The position numbers were made by a program, and so were the translations under genes. This document shows positions 58,331 to 64,000 of a stretch of DNA of 64,000 bases, piece after piece. Origin of the DNA: Moniliophthora roreri (Eukaryota > Basidiomycota > Agaricomycetes > Agaricales > Marasmiaceae); the NCBI GenBank assembly GCA_001466705.2, contig LATX02000183.1:310001-374000 (forward strand), read 5' to 3'. Numbering within the stretch: the first letter of the stretch is position 1; every line of letters starts with the position of its first letter. The notes beneath the pieces are model-generated. The model was not told the origin of the DNA. It saw only the letters and a list, made by a program, of their open reading frames with translations, and ran no database searches.

Positions 58331-60615
58331 ATGTTTATACTGCCTGATTCATCCTTTTTAATGGCCGGTCAGTTTTATCCCTTATGCACCCGCTGAGCTG
58401 ATCTATATCTCCCTCCAGAGACCCTCCGTGGCGGCGAAGTTCTTCCAGAACTCACGACAGCGACTGTTATCGGAATCACTGTTGCAATAGCCGGAAACGT
58501 TCTTATATCTTTGGCTTTAAATATTCAAAAATTGGCACACCAAAGACTGGATGCACAGAAGCCCTCGCATTCGGAGACGAGCTTAAGAGGCCGAAGGGGG
58601 AGTACGCTACAAGAGGAAGAAGAGAACGAAGACGAAAGAACCCATGACGAAAATTCAAACCACATTTCACAACCCCAGCCCAGCTCGAGTAGCAGCACTT
58701 CACAGCCGGAGTCGCAGCCCTTGCTTCCGTTTCCTCGTGTCGAATCGGCAGACTATGGCACTGCGCCTAACAGTGAAAATGATTCCCACAAGCACAAAGC
58801 AAGATCATGGTTATCACGTCTCATTCTGCCATCTTGTCACGACAAGCCTCGACCTGTGCTAGCTATGCCCGTCGAGGTCATCACAGAAGAGTCGTTCCAG
58901 AATCAAAATGGGTGGGACAATAGGAACGGAAGTAAGAAACCGGAACACAATTCGAAGCAAGACGTAGATAACGGGAATGAAAGTGACTATCTCAAAAGCA
59001 AGTTATGGTACGTGTTTCTCGGTTGTGTACGACTCGTGCCGCTAACTGGCTCCTCTAGGTGGTCGGGCTTCCTCCTAATGAATCTAGGAGAAATGGGTGA
59101 GCCACCAGAGTCCAACATATTCTATCTGCGATCTAATCGCCGTTTGGCTTTAGGGAATTTTATATCCTACGCATGGGCTCCAGCGTCCATTGTAGCGCCT
59201 TTGGGCACTGTTCGTTCCGCCTCTCGTTCGATTCTGAACCCATCTGACGTCCGTCCTAGTTTGCCCTAATAGCAAACTGTTTCTTTGCACCGCTCATTAT
59301 CGGAGAGCGTTTTCGTAAAGTAGGTCCTTTTCTTCAAACAAGGCTGGTACTCAAGTGCAATAGCGTGACATTCTGGGTATTCTAATCGCCATCGTTGGCG
59401 CAGTAACTGTTGTCCTCTCATCTAATGCATCGGATGGGAGGCTCGATCCTGATGGACTCGTGCGCGCCATTTCTCAAATCCCCTTCATTGTCTATGCTTG
59501 TATCTACGCCGTGGCAGCGACAATCCTCGCAGTTCTATCGCAAGGGCCTTTAGGGCGGCAGTGGGTTTTAGTGGATGTGGGTTTATGTGCTTTGTTTGGT
59601 AAGTCCTTTCTTTGCATCTTCATAAGCATCTCGTAGACCCTCAACATAGGCGGCTTCACGGTTCTGTCCACAAAAGCGGTCTCGACTCTACTGACGATGC
59701 GATGGTCCCAAGTTTTCAATAGATTCATCACTTATCCAGTCATTCTGGTAAGTGCTGTGTTTCAATAGCTTGTGTCTGTGATGGTAACTCCGTTTTTCAG
59801 GTGCTCGTTTTGACCGGTGTTGGCCAAATACGTTATTTGAACCGAGCGCTAATGCGGTTCGATAGCAAAGTGGGTTGACATCCTGATAGTTGGAGCCTAG
59901 GCTCATCTTTACTGCACAGATTGTTATCCCGATACAATTCGTACTCTTCAACCTCTCAGCTATCATCGGATCTGCGATTCTCTATGGTGATTTCAGACGG
60001 GCTACATTCCACCAGGTCGTCACCTTCCTATACGGGTGTGGTGCCACTTTCTTGGGTGTCTTCATCATCTGTTGGACGTCTACGATTACAAATAAAGATA
60101 ACGACGGTGACACCGCCGAGGATGAGGGGTACAGTAACGACAGGAGTGTCAGGACACCGCGCGATTCGGATACGCAACTGGGGACAGGTGCACTAGGACG
60201 CAGAAGACGAGCGACACTGGTGTTGCCAACTGGTGTTAAGGATCATCAGGTATTAAGGCATAGGCACAGTGCAGTCAGCGTTATGGGTCTTTCTCCTGCT
60301 CAGGTGAGAATTTCAATTCGTGCTTCTACTCATTTCGTGCATAAATGACGAATAATGCCATAGCCATTGTTGTTGGTCCACACCCCGCCCAGAGAAATTC
60401 CTCTCAGGGACGTCGAAAGAGGCGTAGATGCGGCACGCTCCCTTTCCACTCCCGACTCAATAAGCCGGAGAAGAGCACTGAACTGGCTTGGGGAAGAGCC
60501 TCGTCAAGCTTTGAATCATGACAATGAGAGAACGACCAGGGACAGTAGTCTCATGAGTAGGGGAACAACGAGAACAGGAGCTCCGGGCAGTCTCGGTGAC
60601 GGTTCTAGAAGTTAA
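58331..60615 (+). CDS. NIPA-type magnesium transporter (DUF803)
   Basis: About nine exons, ~600 residues, to TAA 60615. ATG 58331 (MFILPDSSFLMAETLRGG) is first; ATG 58361 (MAETLRGG) is in frame. The first helix TATVIGITVAIAGNVLISLALNIQKLAHQR is the NIPA start. A ~150-residue polar insertion follows, then the membrane core: GNFISYAWAPASIVAPLGT, FALIANCFFAPLIIGERF, DILGILIAIVGAVTVVLSS, GGFTVLSTKAVSTLL, IVIPIQFVLFNLSAIIGSAILYGDF, VVTFLYGCGATFLGVFIICW. The C-terminal ~170 residues are cytosolic and disordered. Known role: Mg2+ transport in the plasma membrane or endosomes. Both the large N-terminal loop insert and the long tail are common in fungal members. Confidence 0.9.
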
Positions 60616-60726
60616 CTGGAAGTACATCCTGTGTTCATGACTACATTATCTATGTGAGACTTTTATTGATACATGCAATATCAGCGGAATACATTCCATG
60701 CCCACATCGCCAACTCGAACCATCGT

Positions 60727-62140
60727 CTATAGGAATGTCCGAAGGTACTCGGTCAGTGCCAACAAAGCCAAGCTCTGGCCATACGGCATGCTCGTCAGAG
60801 GTATCTTTTTGTACCCGTCCGGATCATCAAAGACTGGAGTGCCAAACGACACTAGCTTTAGCTCTCCTTCTTCCGTTATGTTATCGATAACAGCTGCAAT
60901 TGCCTTCTTTGCAGCATTAACGTAGCGCTCCTCTTTCGGGATGAGCCTCAAGCGAAGCGCCTTCATAATTCCATATGCGAACCCGGCCGTACAGGATGCT
61001 TCGAGGTAGGATGAATTGTCGTTGATCAGTGTGTGCCATAGTCCAGACTTGGGGTCCTGGAATTTGACAAGTGCATCAATTTGCGCGACAAGAGAAGTAG
61101 TGAGGTGAAGGCGAACACCGTCACTTTCCGGCAGTTGTAGCATTTCGATGAAGTCGGGAATTGCGGCAGTAACCCAGCAGTTTCCACGTCCCCAAAGAGC
61201 AGCACCAAAGTGATGCCTTCCGTCGAAAGTCCATCCTAAAGTGGAATTGAACACATCTGTCAGTGGATAGCAAAAATTATTCCCCACCATGGTACCACAG
61301 TCCTGTTTTCACGTCCTGAAGGTACTTGATGCTGGGAAGGTGTATGCGTTGGTCAACGAAATCTGGATGATAATTAGACGTACTGCAGTAGAAACTGTCT
61401 TTTTGCCTCTTCCACGTAATGTGGACGTCCTAACACCAGGCCGATTTTAGCCAAAGGCAAAACAGACATCATGAGTGTATCGTCCCAAAGTTGCTGATAG
61501 TTGTCCGTGAGATAGGTGATGTGCTGCAATCCCCCCTCTTCTGTGCGTGGCATCTCGTACATCACCCATTCTGCCCATGAATCGAGATGTACCCCATAGT
61601 TGGCCTGCTTGGCTTCGTGAAGATATGCAGCAGTCAGAAGGGGAGACATTGTATTGACATTCTAGTTTCTTTCCATCAGACTTCGGTGGTAATTCGTTCA
61701 GGAACAGGTACCTTAGTGGTCCCAATTTCGAAACGGTTACGAAACCAAGCCAGGGCGATATCGAGCGCGTCCTTATCCCCGCTGATCTCATGGAATTTGA
61801 GGAGCCCGTAGAGACCTGTGCAAAATATTGTAAGCCAGAGGCGTCTGCGTGAAATTCTGCACCAAGTACGTGCCTATTCCATGAGTCCACTGCTCAAATG
61901 TCAGATTAGCGTCAGATTAGAACCAGAGGGCGCACCTCCCAGTCGTTCCAGCCCTTAGTATCGATGACTCTGCCATCGGCTAGAGGCATAAGGAACTCGC
62001 CAGTTTCATCCTTGATGTTCACCAAGCAATGTATCAAGCTCTTGATCTTTTGCACTACAGAAACCTGGGAGGTGTTCAGTCAGAGTGACGGCGAAGTGGA
62101 CGTGAATTACCTTGACAGGGTTGATATTTCTGAAAGACAT
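60727..62140 (-). CDS. Glycoside hydrolase family 105, unsaturated rhamnogalacturonyl hydrolase
   Basis: Seven exons, about 360-370 residues, from ATG 62140 (MSFRNINPVKVSVVQKIK) to TAG 60727. Family features: GWNDWEWTHGIGLYGLLKFHEISGDKDALDIALAWF; YQQLWDDTLMMSVLPLAKIG, with the Asp pair expected to include the general acid; HIKYLQDVKTGLWYHGWTFDGRHHFGAALWGRGNCWVTAAIPDF; and EASCTAGFAYGIMKALRL. Known role: removes unsaturated galacturonate from rhamnogalacturonan oligomers made by pectin lyases. No signal peptide is visible, so the enzyme should be cytosolic and need sugar import. The intron at 61816-61873 has a GC donor (G|GCACGT), the only junction that keeps GLYGLL in frame. Divergent from an MFS transporter. 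Confidence 0.9.
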
Positions 62141-62481
62141 GATGGTTAGTCAATAACTTCGTTGCTGTTAGTTATAATCCATGGCTATAGCTAACGACTG
62201 TCGATTGTATGGTCGTCCCGCGTTTCTGAAATTCTGCGGTCCGGACTGGGCCGGGCGTCACAGGATAGAGTTTACTTGCTCCTTTGAGTTTCTTCGCCTG
62301 CAACGAAACAACATTCATACTCCTTACCCCCAAAGTCATGTTCATCTAGCTCTGTATCACAAGGTCTCATAAAATGATGGCGGATCACCCTGTGCTTCTT
62401 TTTTTGATTTAAATAATGGGCTTAGTTTCTCCAATAAACTCCCTGTCCCCACAAGTCTGTCTCCTGCAGTACCAGGTCACG
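62141..62481. promoter_or_regulatory. Shared promoter of the GH105 and MFS transporter genes
   Basis: 341 bp between divergent starts. CGG-N11-CCG occurs at 62237-62253, the spacing bound by Gal4-type Zn2Cys6 factors, with an internal GTCCGGAC palindrome. CCCCAC at 62447-62452 matches the CreA/Mig1 consensus (SYGGRG on the other strand). These are pattern matches only. The transporter frame is also open to an ATG at 62416, which would shorten the promoter. Confidence 0.45.
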
Positions 62482-64000
62482 ATGTCAAACAAAAATGTGT
62501 CGCACATCCAACACTTGGAAGATATCGAGAATGTGAAGGACCCAGGCATCTATTCCGTTACTAGTGGCTCAACTGATCGAGGTAATTGCTTATCGTCTTT
62601 CGAGCCGGGCGACAACTCCTGATTCCAAGTACCATCCCAGCTCCAGCAGCAGGTATAGATGCTGAAGTTGCAGAGTTCTTTGCGAGATACGGGCCCGACA
62701 AATCTAAAGGACCTACTATTATTGACGAAGCAGAGAATACGCGGCTGAGATGGATGATTCACAAGCGTGTTTTGGTGAGGTCCTTGTATGTTCCCTAGGT
62801 GGCCAATGAGTTTCTGAAATGCTTCAGGTTGTGATGGTTGTGACATACTGTGAGACGCAAAAAATGATATCTACGGTGAGGAAAGAATGCTGATACCTGC
62901 TCAGTTGCACAGGCTTTGGACAAAGGGTAATGTTCTGTGTTTCTCTAGAGGCATTGCCTTCTGATATCGAACCGTAGCACCATAAATTTTGCCTCAATTA
63001 TGGGTATACGGGAGGACACAAATCTTCATGGTCAACAATACGCATGGTTGACCACCTGCAGTGAGTTCCTATGCTCAGACATCACCAATCTGCTAACTTG
63101 TTCAAAGTATATATCGCTATGTCAGTTCTTTCTGACGAGTTCGCACTCGTGTTGCGTCCTAACTGAACATTAGCTTGGTATGGGAATTCCCCACTAATCG
63201 TCTCATACAACGGCTCCCCATTGGCAAATATCTTGGGTTCAAGTAATTTTTCTTCGACTAGCCACAAAAGAGCGTCACTAAACAGGCGCTACAGCATTAT
63301 GGTTTGGGGAATGGTCCTCGCATTTACCGCGATGTGCAAAAACTTTGTCTCGTTGCTGGTCGTTCGGACTCTGCTCGGCGTTTTCGAATGTGTTTGTCAG
63401 CCGGCCTTTGTCTTCCTGTAGGTCCTACCGATCTCCACTCCTAGCAGTCACCTTAACATGCTTTTCAAGCTCTACAATGTGGTACAAGCGAGATGAGCAG
63501 GCCCTCGTGATCGGATCCTTCTACTCCATGAACGGTTTTCAGCAATGCGTCGGTGGTTTGATCGCATACGGGATATTTCAAGTCAAGAATGCGGCCCTTA
63601 AGAACTGGCAAATCCTGTTCCTGGTACTGTAACAAGCTCCTTTGCATTTGCACACTGTTGACTTTATCAGCTTCTTGGTGCACTCACGTTTGTCTGGGGC
63701 TTATTTGTTACTTGGTATCTTCCGGACACGCCTATTCGCGCCAAGTGCTGGTCGCCTGAAGACCGTGTGCTCATGCTTGAGCGTGTGCGTGAAAACGAGA
63801 CGGGTGTACAAAACAAGGAGTTTAAGGCGAGTCCCAATGCAACCTATAAATCTGATGTTCTGACAAATGAGTGCTGCCAGTGGAACCAAGTTGGTGAGTC
63901 CGGTGCCTCGAATGTGTTATTACTTTATTCTCACACGTATTTTACAGCTGAGGCGTTTCGTGATCCGACGGTCTGGGCTGTGACGATTATCTCGTTCACT
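62482..64000 (+). CDS. MFS transporter of the Dal5 / anion:cation symporter family (3' end outside window)
   Basis: Starts at ATG 62482 (MSNKNVSHIQHLEDIENVKD) and runs off the right edge after at least eight exons. The N-terminus is cytosolic, with the family block ENTRLRWMIHKRVL. Then come DKGTINFASIMGIREDTNLHGQQYAWLTT, ILVWEFPTNRLIQRLPIGKYLG, IMVWGMVLAFTAMCKNFVSLLVVRTLLGVFECVCQPAFVF, and the cytosolic loop with WYLPDTPIRAKCWSPEDRVLMLERVREN. Members carry allantoate, pantothenate, nicotinate, and in some fungi uronates or pectin oligomers. Beside GH105 the likely cargo is a pectin breakdown product; this is inference from position. About half the protein is present. Confidence 0.88.

Noticed and set aside
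1..64000. tRNA, rRNA, CRISPR arrays, phage or intact transposons
   Set aside because: I looked for tRNA B-box-like GGTTCGAATC signals, direct-repeat arrays, terminal inverted repeats and transposase or reverse-transcriptase motifs by eye, and found none. Small degenerate elements could be missed.

Overview
The window is nuclear DNA from a filamentous basidiomycete, most likely an agaricomycete (mushroom-forming fungus). Genes are packed at about one per 2 kb on both strands. Nearly every gene is cut by many short introns of about 50-65 nt, and several proteins have the layout of basidiomycete orthologues. There are no operons, Shine-Dalgarno sites, phage genes or CRISPR arrays. I also saw no tRNA or rRNA gene and no intact transposon. 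The ORFs are mostly exon fragments, so the gene models below were assembled by joining exons in frame at GT-AG (occasionally GC-AG) junctions. Exon boundaries are therefore inferred.

Layout, left to right. 0-9 kb: an edge-truncated nuclear protein, a conserved hypothetical with a large TC microsatellite in an intron, a small multi-pass membrane protein (DUF7719-like), an autoantigen-p27 zinc protein divergent from the GPI-anchor enzyme PIG-H/GPI15, then ALG8 divergent from the SNARE VTI1. 9-17 kb: a KCH potassium channel/transporter, the GTPase DRG1/RBG1, and two head-to-head genes for the small subunit of class I ribonucleotide reductase. 17-20 kb: a decayed KIN17 pseudogene and about 1.8 kb with no supportable gene. 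20-32 kb: a disordered Ser/Pro-rich protein, VMA21 divergent from EMC3, an NCS-1/frequenin calcium sensor, a Cys-rich/disordered protein, a PROPPIN, DAD4, ATE1 and mitochondrial IMP2. 32-46.5 kb: an ASCC3/Slh1-like Ski2 helicase lacking its C-terminal module, a kynurenine aminotransferase, an ankyrin-DysF-FYVE-RING protein, a hypothetical, and the proteasome regulator PI31. 46.5-58.2 kb: PRP5, NSP1, a WW-domain membrane protein, ISU1, TAF9 and SEC12. 58.3-64 kb: a NIPA-type magnesium transporter, then a GH105 unsaturated-uronide hydrolase divergent from a Dal5-type MFS transporter that runs off the right edge.

Most genes are housekeeping and act independently. Many serve the ER and secretory pathway (PIG-H, ALG8, VTI1, VMA21, EMC3, SEC12), but this looks like chance neighbourhood. 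Two pairs look functionally coupled: the two RNR small-subunit genes share a 320-bp promoter with two MluI cell-cycle boxes, and GH105 plus its transporter share a 341-bp promoter with candidate carbon-control sites. The most notable items are the RNR pair, the degenerate second helicase cassette, overlapping divergent start codons between NSP1 and its neighbour, several GC-AG introns, and the KIN17 pseudogene.
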